DNA of 59,363 bases, from contig SYDY01000076.1 of assembly GCA_005801425.1 (NCBI GenBank), positions 1-59,363 of the forward strand, in the 5' to 3' direction. Source of the DNA: Bdellovibrionales bacterium. Lineage in GTDB: Bacteria > Myxococcota > XYA12-FULL-58-9 > SYDY01. The notes beneath the pieces were generated by a model, which had not been told where the DNA came from, searched no databases, and was given only the letters and a program-made list of their open reading frames with translations. Position 1 is the stretch's first letter, and every line of letters begins with the position of its first letter. The position numbers and the translations under genes were made by a program. Below are positions 42,139-50,120 of the stretch, in pieces.

Positions 42139-43086
42139 ATGTCCAAGACGGTTAAAATCCCGAGCAATATCGCCTTTTATTACAAACACAATCGTTTGCA
42201 GCAATTGCGGGGGTTTTATTACACAGTACAAGCCAAGAGCTTAACCCAAGCAGCAAAGCGCATGCGTTTGAGCCAATCGGCCATCTCATTGCAAATTAAA
42301 TCTCTTGAGGAAGATCTTAAATGCAATTTGATGACACGTTCACGCAAAGGAATAGAACTCACAGTGCATGGAAAGGCGTTGTTCGGCATCATCGCCCCCA
42401 TCATCGAACGTCTTGAAAACCTCGATGCCGTGATGGCCACTGAAGTGGATCGCATCCAAACACATGAGCTGCGTATCGTTGCCAATCAAGCTGCCAATCT
42501 TTACCTCTTGCCCAAGTTGGTCACAGCCTATTTGCAAGGCGATCAAAACGCCCGTGTTCGTGTTCAATATGCCATTGGGGAAGATGCTTATCAGCTGATC
42601 CATGATGGCGAAGCAGATATGATCATTGGTCCACCGTCATTCGCGATCCCTGATGATTTTGTTTACACACCCATTTTTACCTATGAACCCATTTTGATTG
42701 TGCATCCCAAGCACCCTCTCGCGAAGAAACGTTCCATCTCTTTGGGAGATATTGCGAAATATCCTTTGATTCTCCCCAATCAAGCCTTGCGTACCATCAA
42801 GGGCCTCGAAATGTTGGTCAAGCAATTTGAACATATTCAACATCCCCCTGTTGAATTCAAAGATTGGGAGATCATCAAACACTATGTTGAAGCAGGCCTT
42901 GGGATCACCATTGCGGCGAGCATTGCGTTGGAAAATAATGATAGGCTCGTTGGACGACCCCTTACCCGATATCTTGAAAACGTCACCTATGGCGTTATCC
43001 TACAACGCACACGCCCTGTGCTTCCCCAAGTGCGTGCCTTTATCGATTTGATGCGATTGCCGAAGTTTAAGCATTTGCCGAGGTGA
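42139..43086 (+). CDS. LysR-type transcriptional regulator
   Basis: 315 aa. The N-terminal winged helix reads LRGFYYTVQAKSLTQAAKRM then LSQSAISLQIKSLEEDLKCN, with RKGIELTVHGKALF ending the domain. The C-terminal periplasmic-binding-like effector domain follows (LRIVANQAANLYLLPKLV, ADMIIGPPSFAI, VEAGLGITIAASIAL). It has an N-terminal extension of about 20 residues before the helix-turn-helix. Divergent from the FAD oxidoreductase, so that gene is the probable target. The style resembles CysB/Cbl-like members, but the ligand is unknown. Confidence 0.92.
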   Translation: MSKTVKIPSNIAFYYKHNRLQQLRGFYYTVQAKSLTQAAKRMRLSQSAISLQIKSLEEDLKCNLMTRSRKGIELTVHGKALFGIIAPIIERLENLDAVMATEVDRIQTHELRIVANQAANLYLLPKLVTAYLQGDQNARVRVQYAIGEDAYQLIHDGEADMIIGPPSFAIPDDFVYTPIFTYEPILIVHPKHPLAKKRSISLGDIAKYPLILPNQALRTIKGLEMLVKQFEHIQHPPVEFKDWEIIKHYVEAGLGITIAASIALENNDRLVGRPLTRYLENVTYGVILQRTRPVLPQVRAFIDLMRLPKFKHLPR

Positions 43087-43372
43087 AAGAATTCATGGAT
43101 CCCCGCTTTCCTAAGAAACTTGAATTGAGCAGGTGTTCTCTTGTAGGGGCGGTTCGTGAACCGCCCTTCAGGAAACGTCATCCCCGCGAAAGCGGGGATC
43201 CATTCAAAAACCGCACGGGCGGTTCGCGAAGCGCCCCTACATAAGAAGAATAAATGATATCGTTGCGTCGCAAGTTTCTCTACTGCCTGCTAAGCCCAAA
43301 GGACTGTCTGTGGTTCGCGAGGATTACGGCATAGGAAAGAATTCATGGATCCCCGCTTTCGCGAGGATGACG
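43085..43372. repeat. mosaic of palindromic repeats upstream of hslV
   Basis: The nearly 300-base gap between the LysR gene and hslV is mostly repeats. A 26-base direct repeat beginning GAAAGAATTCATGGATCCCC occurs at 43085-43110 and 43334-43359; only the second completes the family B palindrome. At 43143-43166 and 43217-43240 two family A palindromes face each other. Between them, at 43177-43202, is a complete family B palindrome (TCATCCCCGCGAAAGCGGGG). No separate gene was seen. The hslV promoter must lie within or between these repeats. Confidence 0.8.
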
Positions 43373-43384
43373 ACATAGGGTAAG

Positions 43385-43930
43385 ATGCAACCCATGAAAC
43401 CAGATATTCATGCAACAACAGTACTCTGCGTTCGCAGACAAGGTCATGTGGTGATGGTTGCCGATGGGCAAGTGACCCTCGGCACCACCGTCATCAAACA
43501 TACCGCCAATAAATTGCGAAAAATAAATGGCAAAGTGCTGACAGGATTTGCAGGCGCCACTGCCGATGCCTTTACACTGCTTGAACGCTTTGAGGAAAAG
43601 CTGAAAGATTATTCCGGCAATGTAAAACGCGCTGCCGTCGAACTCACGAAAGATTGGCGCACCGATCGTATTCTACGCCGTCTCGAAGCATTGCTTTTGA
43701 TTGCCACCGATGAACATTTGTTTTTGCTTTCAGGCACAGGCGATGTCCTCGAACCCGACGGTGATGTGATCGCCATCGGTTCGGGCGGCAATATTGCACA
43801 GGCCGCAGCAGAAGCTCTTTGTGCCCATACCGATATGGACGCTGAAAGTATTGCCAAAGCCGCCATGGGTATTGCAGCCAAAACATGCATCTACACCAAC
43901 GATACGCTGCGCATGGAGAAACTTTCATGA
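43385..43930 (+). CDS. hslV: ATP-dependent protease peptidase subunit HslV
   Basis: Proteolytic core of the HslUV (ClpQY) protease, 181 aa. After removal of the propeptide [10 protein letters not shown] the mature protein would begin with catalytic Thr ([20 protein letters not shown]). The conserved [37 protein letters not shown] and [20 protein letters not shown] stretches are intact. The ATG at 43385 is preceded by AGGGTAAG; a second ATG three codons later is possible. Overlaps hslU by four bases. Confidence 0.97.
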   Translation: MQPMKPDIHATTVLCVRRQGHVVMVADGQVTLGTTVIKHTANKLRKINGKVLTGFAGATADAFTLLERFEEKLKDYSGNVKRAAVELTKDWRTDRILRRLEALLLIATDEHLFLLSGTGDVLEPDGDVIAIGSGGNIAQAAAEALCAHTDMDAESIAKAAMGIAAKTCIYTNDTLRMEKLS

Positions 43931-45270
43931 CCCACGAAATGAATTTCACGCCCCGTGAAATTGTGAGTGAACTCGACCGCTATATTATTGGACAAACCAA
44001 AGCCAAACGTGCCGTTGCCGTGGCCCTTCGCAATCGTTGGCGCCGTCGCCGTGTGGAAGGTTATTTGCGCGAAGAGATCACACCCAAAAATATTATTTTG
44101 ATTGGGCCCACAGGTGTTGGCAAAACAGAGATTGCGCGTCGCATGGCCAAACTTGCCGGCGCACCGTTTCTCAAAGTGGAAGCCAGCAAATTCACGGAAG
44201 TCGGTTATGTCGGCCGTGATGTGGATTCCATGGTCCGCGATTTGATGGAAATTGCGGTGCGTCTTGTCAAACAAGAAGCGCGTGAACGCATCATGACCCA
44301 AGCCGAAGGTCTCGCCGAAGAACGCTTGCTTGATATTTTATTGCCGCGCCCGAAATACGAAGAAACCGCACCGCGCGATGGTACCGCCCGTGACCACATG
44401 AAAGCCATGCTGCGCAAAGGCGAACTCGATGATCGCGACGTGGAAATAGACATCCCAGCCGCACGCAATGCCCCCGCCATGCAGTTTATGGCCATGCCCG
44501 GTGGCGACGACATGGGTTTGAACATTCAAGAGATGATGGGCCAAATGCTCGGCAAAGGTCCATCACAACACAAGCGCGTAAAAGTGCCCGAAGCCCGAAA
44601 ACATCTTGCAGAGGCCGAAGCCGACAAATTGATCGATCAAGATGCGATCATTGCCGAAGCCGTGAAGCGCGCTGAACAGGATGGCATTATCTTTTTGGAC
44701 GAAATCGACAAAATTGCACAACGCGAAGGCGCGTCACGCGGTGGATCCGATGTATCGCGCGAAGGTGTGCAACGCGATATTCTGCCTATCGTGGAAGGAT
44801 CAGCCGTTAATACCAAGTATGGTGTGGTTCGAACGGATCATGTGTTGTTTATCGCCGCAGGTGCTTTTCATGTCAGTAAAGTGAGCGATCTGATCCCTGA
44901 ACTGCAAGGCCGATTTCCTGTACGTGTTCAGTTGGACAGTCTTGATGAACATGCGTTGTTGCGTATTCTCAAAGAGCCCCACAATGCCTTGCCTGTGCAA
45001 TACCAAGCATTGCTCGCCACCGAAGGCGTGAAAGTTGTTTTTACCGACGATGGTTTGCTTGAACTTGCACGCATCGCAGCCTCAGCCAATGAGCGTTCGG
45101 AAAATATCGGTGCGAGGCGTTTGCACACCGTACTCGAATGTCTTTTGGAAGACATCGGATTTATTGCGCCTGAAAGTTCAGGTTCAACATTCACCATCGA
45201 TGCTGCTTTGGTGCGCGAACGCTTGGCAAGTCAACTGGAAAGCGAAGATTTGGCGCGGTATATTTTGTAA
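43927..45270 (+). CDS. hslU: HslU ATPase subunit of the HslUV protease
   Basis: AAA+ unfoldase that feeds HslV, 447 aa, normal length. It begins [20 protein letters not shown], typical of the family. Walker [10 protein letters not shown], pore loop [19 protein letters not shown], Walker [13 protein letters not shown], and sensor-2 region [17 protein letters not shown] are all present, with the I domain between. The ATG overlaps the hslV stop as ATGA, so translation is coupled. The frame extends 14 codons upstream inside hslV, which is not used. Repeats follow the stop codon. Confidence 0.97.
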   Translation: MTHEMNFTPREIVSELDRYIIGQTKAKRAVAVALRNRWRRRRVEGYLREEITPKNIILIGPTGVGKTEIARRMAKLAGAPFLKVEASKFTEVGYVGRDVDSMVRDLMEIAVRLVKQEARERIMTQAEGLAEERLLDILLPRPKYEETAPRDGTARDHMKAMLRKGELDDRDVEIDIPAARNAPAMQFMAMPGGDDMGLNIQEMMGQMLGKGPSQHKRVKVPEARKHLAEAEADKLIDQDAIIAEAVKRAEQDGIIFLDEIDKIAQREGASRGGSDVSREGVQRDILPIVEGSAVNTKYGVVRTDHVLFIAAGAFHVSKVSDLIPELQGRFPVRVQLDSLDEHALLRILKEPHNALPVQYQALLATEGVKVVFTDDGLLELARIAASANERSENIGARRLHTVLECLLEDIGFIAPESSGSTFTIDAALVRERLASQLESEDLARYIL

Positions 45271-45286
45271 TTTTTAACGATGCAGG

Positions 45287-45353
45287 ATCGGTTCCTGAAC
45301 CGCCCTTTTGCATATTACAAGCGCCGCAAGGGCGGTTCGCGAACCGCCCCTAC
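45287..45353. repeat. composite palindromic repeat between hslU and the next gene
   Basis: A degenerate left palindrome (GATCGGTTCCTGAACCGCCC at 45287), a spacer, then a perfect family A palindrome at 45330-45353. The CTAC end of the right palindrome supplies the TAG stop codon of the convergent 45350-46453 gene. Confidence 0.82.
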
Positions 45354-46453
45354 GATGAACACCACGAAGCATCATGGGTTCGCAGAACCGCCATCACTTC
45401 TTCAGCACCACGAGAAGCAATCATTTTGACGAGCATAAGCGCTTCGACCTTGGGAGAACTTGCAGGCAAGGAAGCCATGCAGCGTTCTGCCAGGAATTCG
45501 CATTGTCTGTCGCGCCCAGAAACACCCAAGGGATTAAATTCGTCGGAAGCACATCCCATGTGTTGATGCACAGCGAGCATGGTGAGTGTGCACGCGTGCA
45601 TACGCAAATGTTCGAGATCATCGACAAAATCAACGAGAAGTTCGGGTTCACATGTACCCAGAAGATTTCTACACAGTTGATCAAAAATAAAATCAACACA
45701 GGGTTTGTCTGCATCGAGGGCTTTTAGAACAAACGCATTTAAAGACACCACATCGTTGCCAAAATGGGCCTGTACACCGGCATCAAGAAGCACGGCACAA
45801 ACCGCACGGTAAATAGGCACATCCCCAAAGGCACGGATCTCAACCAGCGCCTGTCGCACGCCCTCGCCCACGTGTTCAAACCAATGATTCGCAGAAATGC
45901 TTCCCAATAAAGGCCGCGTTGCGATGTGCTTTACAAGTTGATTGAGGCGTATGAGTACGGCTTCACGTAACGGATCCCTTTGGCTGCTCTCGTCCTCAGT
46001 GTCCTCCGAGAAGACGCAATTATCACTCACATGCCGCAATAAGGTCGGTAGCAAATATTGCCCATCATCCATGGAACCTAGCAGTTGATGCAAAAGTTCA
46101 TCATGGATCCCCAGTGATCCTTCTCGAAGGCTTGCAAGACACTCGAAACCCGCGCCTGAACGCCCGAATTGCATCATACGCGCACATGTAACAGTCAACA
46201 TATCCGAAAACTTGGTGCTCCCATCGATTTCACAAAATGCCCTCACTCCAGGCGACCCATCGCCCGATGAGTATCGTTTGATTCTGGGAGGCTTTAATGC
46301 AACGGACGCTGATGCGGGTGGTTTTTGTCGCTTAGGCAACATTCGGCTGAAAAAGCCTTCGCGTTTCTGGCCGCTGTCGTGCGCTGATTTGCGATCAACA
46401 AACGACGCACTTGTTGCACCAACAACGAGATCTGTAGGAGAAATGACGGCCAT
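45350..46453 (-). CDS. hypothetical protein, 367 aa, stop codon supplied by a repeat
   Basis: Not recognised. Residues 1-75 are rich in Ser, Pro and basic residues and include KREGFFSRMLPKRQKPP and KPPRIKRYSSGDG, a flexible, basic N-terminus. The rest is helical (LREAVLIRLNQLVKHIATRP and FIFDQLCRNLLGTCEPELLV), possibly helical repeats. No signal peptide. The layout resembles that of the next orphan (46525) and the RAP-like proteins: disordered N-terminus on a helical body. The final residues end ASWCSS and the TAG stop lies inside a family A repeat (45350-45352), so the original end may have been changed by repeat insertion. Confidence 0.62.
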   Translation of the reverse strand: MAVISPTDLVVGATSASFVDRKSAHDSGQKREGFFSRMLPKRQKPPASASVALKPPRIKRYSSGDGSPGVRAFCEIDGSTKFSDMLTVTCARMMQFGRSGAGFECLASLREGSLGIHDELLHQLLGSMDDGQYLLPTLLRHVSDNCVFSEDTEDESSQRDPLREAVLIRLNQLVKHIATRPLLGSISANHWFEHVGEGVRQALVEIRAFGDVPIYRAVCAVLLDAGVQAHFGNDVVSLNAFVLKALDADKPCVDFIFDQLCRNLLGTCEPELLVDFVDDLEHLRMHACTLTMLAVHQHMGCASDEFNPLGVSGRDRQCEFLAERCMASLPASSPKVEALMLVKMIASRGAEEVMAVLRTHDASWCSS

Positions 46454-46524
46454 AAGAGCTATGTATAGTTCCTATAAAATATTACTAGGCCGTTCTACTT
46501 ATTTTACGAAATGGCGAGTATCCA

Positions 46525-47742
46525 TCAAACCGTCTGGACCGCGCCAGGTTTTTTTGACGCTTGTACGGCCTCAATATTCCTGCAAAGATCCTGATCATGC
46601 TCACAGAGATATCGCACCAACGCATTCACAGGCCCCTGGATCTGCCCATGTGTCGGTTGCCTCGGCACCACGAAATCACGCTCAATGGGAGCAAGCAATT
46701 CGACCAGCCGCTGGTTCGCCCTTGAAGCAAAAATAGAATCCGATTCAAGTGCCGCAATACATGCATTTGCGATATCAGGCCATCGACCATCGCGCGCCAC
46801 AATATTATCTGGTCGAACACTTTCCCGAAGACCAGGATACGCATCAAACAACTGCCTCGCCATGGCAAGAACCACCAATGTCGCCGTATCATGCTCAAGC
46901 CAAACAGCGTCACATCGTGCCCATTGGAGAGCCGATAGTCCATCCACAAGATCGGTATGCAAGGCCACATTGACCCGCGTAAACAAGGTATCGCGAACTG
47001 TGCCTTCGTAAGCAGTCGGCGATACCCAAACATGCTGTAGAAAACGATCCAACGCCTCAGGCTTGCCCAAAGACAATTGCATTACCGCATTGCGCAGCAT
47101 ACCGCGCCGCGCTTCGTCATCTTTAGGACATACCGCCATTGCATCACGCAACGCTTTTTTAATGTCATTGACCATGGGGTGACCACCCGGAATACCCGGA
47201 AATCCCAGCGTGATGCATCTGATTAAATTGCCCAAACCGAAATTAAAATGCATTGGATTTTCTGTGAATTTAATAAGAAGCTGTTTCAAAATATTCTGTG
47301 AGTCAGGGGTCAACAACCCATGAATAAAAGAAATATCACATCCTGTGATGCTCTCTTTAAATGCATTCGTTTCCCGATAATGGCGTCTCTCATCGGCGTC
47401 ATCAACTTGCGCACCATTGAGCAAAAAATCACGAACCCCTGCTACCGTTCGTAGATCTCTTCCAGGTGGCAATACGGGAGAAATGGGTGGAGGCCCCTGT
47501 TTGCTGGAGATGCCCAACCAACCCAAAAAACGCCCAACCTTACTGGGCGTAGCAGGCGTTGGCGTGCTCGGTGTAGCACCTTCAGACTTCGATCGTGTTC
47601 CTTCTGGAAACGTTTCGATAACGCGGATGCCCGCCAATTCAGGTGCCGAGTTAGACAGAGGCGCCTCCAATGGTACTTCTAATTGCCCATTCAGACTCGA
47701 TAATGAACTTTCCGATGATGTACGACTTATTCCATTGGCCAT
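46525..47742 (-). CDS. hypothetical protein, 405 aa, Pro/Ser-rich N-terminus and helical body
   Basis: Not recognised. Residues 1-100 are low-complexity: SSESSLSSLNGQL, then GATPSTPTPATPSKVG and GPPPISPVLPPGR, so disordered with a proline-rich segment. Residues 100-400 are helical with Arg and Leu (DIKKALRDAMAVC, ARRGMLRNAVMQLSLGKPEA). No signal peptide. Start ATG with AGGAG nine bases upstream. Same strand and direction as the 367-aa orphan, 71 bases apart, so they may be cotranscribed. It lies divergent from the YhhQ gene with about 90 bases between. Function unknown. Confidence 0.65.
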   Translation of the reverse strand: MANGISRTSSESSLSSLNGQLEVPLEAPLSNSAPELAGIRVIETFPEGTRSKSEGATPSTPTPATPSKVGRFLGWLGISSKQGPPPISPVLPPGRDLRTVAGVRDFLLNGAQVDDADERRHYRETNAFKESITGCDISFIHGLLTPDSQNILKQLLIKFTENPMHFNFGLGNLIRCITLGFPGIPGGHPMVNDIKKALRDAMAVCPKDDEARRGMLRNAVMQLSLGKPEALDRFLQHVWVSPTAYEGTVRDTLFTRVNVALHTDLVDGLSALQWARCDAVWLEHDTATLVVLAMARQLFDAYPGLRESVRPDNIVARDGRWPDIANACIAALESDSIFASRANQRLVELLAPIERDFVVPRQPTHGQIQGPVNALVRYLCEHDQDLCRNIEAVQASKKPGAVQTV

Positions 47743-47835
47743 TAGGCGGCATCTCCTGATGACCCTTATGATATCCCTACATGGCTGGAATTTCAGTGTA
47801 TATTTGTGGCCAATATGTATGTTTAACTTGCCACC

Positions 47836-48573
47836 ATGCAGGACACCATTCGAGAACGTAAAGAACGCTATTTTATTGTACTTGCATCATTTTTTATCGG
47901 TTCCATGGCCGTACTGAACATCATAGGCCTTACGCGATTTATGCAGCTTGGTCCTTTTTCCATTGCTGTAGGTGTTTTACCTTATCCTTTGACATTTTTA
48001 TGCACTGACATCATCAGCGAATTTTACGGCAAAGCACGCGCCAATTGGCTCGTGACCATTGGACTCGTTTTGAATATTTTTATTTTGACGCTGATGGCTG
48101 TGGGCGATGCCATACCCTCGGTGGCACCAGAACTTCAGCCTTCCTGGCAAACGTTTTATCTCGCAAGAAATACACTCCTCGCTGATGGGACCGTGGCGTC
48201 AGGACATGTTGAACTGTATCACGCGCTGTTCACATGCAGCCAAGGCGCCATGCTTGCATCCATGGTAGGCTACTTGGCCGCGCAATACTGCGATGTGCAT
48301 CTCTACCACTTTTGGAGAAAACTCACACGTGGCAAACATCTGTGGTTGCGCAACAATGGTTCAACGCTTGTCAGTCAACTGATCGACTCACTGTGCGTGG
48401 TAAGCGTCACTTTTGCCATGGCGGTGTATCGCGGCGAGATGAGCGTGGATACTTTGATCTCGCTGATCATAAGCAATTATCTGTTCAAGGCCTGCGCGGC
48501 ACTTTTTGATACGCCGTTTATGTATGGGGCCGTTTGGTTTTTTAAGAGACGTGGGATTGAGGCGGTTCATTGA
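47836..48573 (+). CDS. yhhQ: queuosine precursor transporter, YhhQ/QPTR family
   Basis: Inner-membrane importer of preQ0/preQ1, 245 aa. The family signature lies in VGVLPYPLTFLCTDIISEFYGKARANW, and about six hydrophobic segments follow, with SQLIDSLCVVSVTFAMA and ISNYLFKACAALFDTPFMYG near the end. The middle loop (residues about 90-120) is longer than in some relatives. Together with queC it ties the window to queuosine metabolism. A family A repeat variant immediately follows the stop codon. No strong ribosome binding site precedes the ATG at 47836. Confidence 0.9.
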   Translation: MQDTIRERKERYFIVLASFFIGSMAVLNIIGLTRFMQLGPFSIAVGVLPYPLTFLCTDIISEFYGKARANWLVTIGLVLNIFILTLMAVGDAIPSVAPELQPSWQTFYLARNTLLADGTVASGHVELYHALFTCSQGAMLASMVGYLAAQYCDVHLYHFWRKLTRGKHLWLRNNGSTLVSQLIDSLCVVSVTFAMAVYRGEMSVDTLISLIISNYLFKACAALFDTPFMYGAVWFFKRRGIEAVH

Positions 48574-48600
48574 GGAGGGCGCAGCAAGCAGCGCCCCTAC
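48574..48600. repeat. palindromic repeat family A variant after yhhQ
   Basis: GGGCGCAGCAAGCAGCGCCC then CTAC: the inverted-orientation counterpart of the variant at 18431. It lies in the convergent gap between yhhQ and the aminopeptidase gene and can form a strong hairpin for both transcripts. Confidence 0.75.
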
Positions 48601-48625
48601 CGTATAACCGGTTTAAATCAAATCC

Positions 48626-50086
48626 CTACCGCCGCAATTGTTTCATCCATGCTTCAACATCATCAGGTGTTTTAGGAATAGCGTGGGTTAAATTGCGATG
48701 GCCTTTCGGTGTCACTAAAACATCGTCTTCGATACGAACACCGATGCCGCGAAATGCACGAGGCACCGTGCGATCGTCTTCTTGGAAATACAAACCCGGC
48801 TCAACGGTGATCACCATGCCCGGTTCAAGTTTGCCATCGCGATAACGGGACATGGGTGCCTCCGAACAATCGTGCACATCAAGACCCAACATATGCGATG
48901 TACCGTGCAAGGTATAACGGCGGTAAAACATGTTTTTAGGATCAAGCGCTTCTTCAAGGGTGCACCCTAAAATTTCCCAAGCAATCAACCCTTCGGCAAG
49001 CACGCGCATGGCCGCCCGATGTGGATCGAGAAATGCCGCGCCGGGCTTTATTACACGCATTGCCGCTGCTTGGGCCTTCAGAACCAACTCAACCACTTGA
49101 CGTTGCACAGACGTAAATTTTCCAGAGACAGGAAATACACGCGTCACATCGGCAGTATAAAGCGCGTCGGATTCCACCCCTGCATCAATAAGTACCAAAT
49201 CGCCTCGTTTAAGCGCGCCATCGTTGTTGGTCCAGTGCAACACGCACGCATGGCTCCCTGCCGCCACAATGGTGCCATAGCCCACGTCATCGCCGTACAA
49301 GCGCGCCTGCATGCCAAAAGCCGCCTCAAGATCGCGCTCGTTCTTGGCTGTAGGAATGGCAGCAACCAACGCATCATAGGCCTTTAGAGTTGCACGGGCT
49401 GCACGCTGCAAGGCCGCTACTTCCAACGCATCTTTGCACAAGCGCATGCCCGAAAGTGTCACACGGAGATCGTGATCGAGGGATGAAGATTTTCCCAACA
49501 TCGCATCGGTTTTGGAACATATGCCGCGCAACACCGCACGCTTCTTTCCTGCTTTCTTTAAGAATACTTCGAGATCTTCCAAGGGATAAGCCTCGTCCAC
49601 CCCATAGCGTTTCTTGGCCTGATTGGGTCCCAGACGCTTCCCCACCCACAATTCGCCGCGATCCCGATCGGCAAAAAAGCCAGGCGAAGTTCGTCCGATA
49701 TCCGCAGGCAAAAAAAGTATGGATCGTGCATGCCTACGGCCCGATGCGGGCACAAGAACAAGCACCGCATCAGGTTCTTTGTGTCCGGTAAGGTAAAATA
49801 AATCGCTGCCCGCTCGAAAACGATAATGGGTATCAGACGAACGGCGAACTTCTCCCCCCCCGGGGATCACCAAAAGCATTCTCCCCATCTGCGTACTCAG
49901 CACACGACGGCGCTTGCGGTAGTGAACAAGTCCTGCAACCGGTTTCACCGAACGTTTTTTTTCAGGCGACCAACCCTGTAGCATGAAAGACACAAACTGC
50001 TCAGGAAAGAGCGGATCATGGGCCGCACGTTTTTTTAACTGTCCTGGATTTTGCTTCTTGGCGCCACCGCGACGATTCTTGTTCAT
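48626..50086 (-). CDS. pepP: Xaa-Pro aminopeptidase (aminopeptidase P, M24 family)
   Basis: Releases N-terminal residues next to proline; 486 aa. The N-terminal AMP_N domain (RKRRRVLSTQMGRMLLVIPG to FLPADIGRTSPGFF) precedes the pita-bread catalytic domain. Metal ligands are visible: Asp in LIDAGVESD and ALYTADVTRVFPVSGKF, His in HGTSHMLGLDVHD, Glu in ITVEPGLYF and Glu in GIGVRIEDDVLVT. An extra basic N-terminus (MNKNRRGGAKKQNPGQLKKR) is not part of the usual enzyme and might be a start-site artefact; a later start is possible. Cytoplasmic. Divergent from the large lipoprotein gene. Confidence 0.92.
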   Translation of the reverse strand: MNKNRRGGAKKQNPGQLKKRAAHDPLFPEQFVSFMLQGWSPEKKRSVKPVAGLVHYRKRRRVLSTQMGRMLLVIPGGGEVRRSSDTHYRFRAGSDLFYLTGHKEPDAVLVLVPASGRRHARSILFLPADIGRTSPGFFADRDRGELWVGKRLGPNQAKKRYGVDEAYPLEDLEVFLKKAGKKRAVLRGICSKTDAMLGKSSSLDHDLRVTLSGMRLCKDALEVAALQRAARATLKAYDALVAAIPTAKNERDLEAAFGMQARLYGDDVGYGTIVAAGSHACVLHWTNNDGALKRGDLVLIDAGVESDALYTADVTRVFPVSGKFTSVQRQVVELVLKAQAAAMRVIKPGAAFLDPHRAAMRVLAEGLIAWEILGCTLEEALDPKNMFYRRYTLHGTSHMLGLDVHDCSEAPMSRYRDGKLEPGMVITVEPGLYFQEDDRTVPRAFRGIGVRIEDDVLVTPKGHRNLTHAIPKTPDDVEAWMKQLRR

Positions 50087-50120
50087 AGGGCAGTGCTACA
50101 GCGTAGCCCAAGGGACGACA

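Noticed and set aside
43085-43372. Clustered repeats as a CRISPR array
   Set aside because: The repeats are palindromes of different families at uneven distances, with no uniform unique spacers and no cas genes.
46525-47742. PPPISPVLPPGR as an SH3-binding site
   Set aside because: It is proline-rich but does not meet the class I or II spacing with Arg, so it is treated only as disordered sequence.
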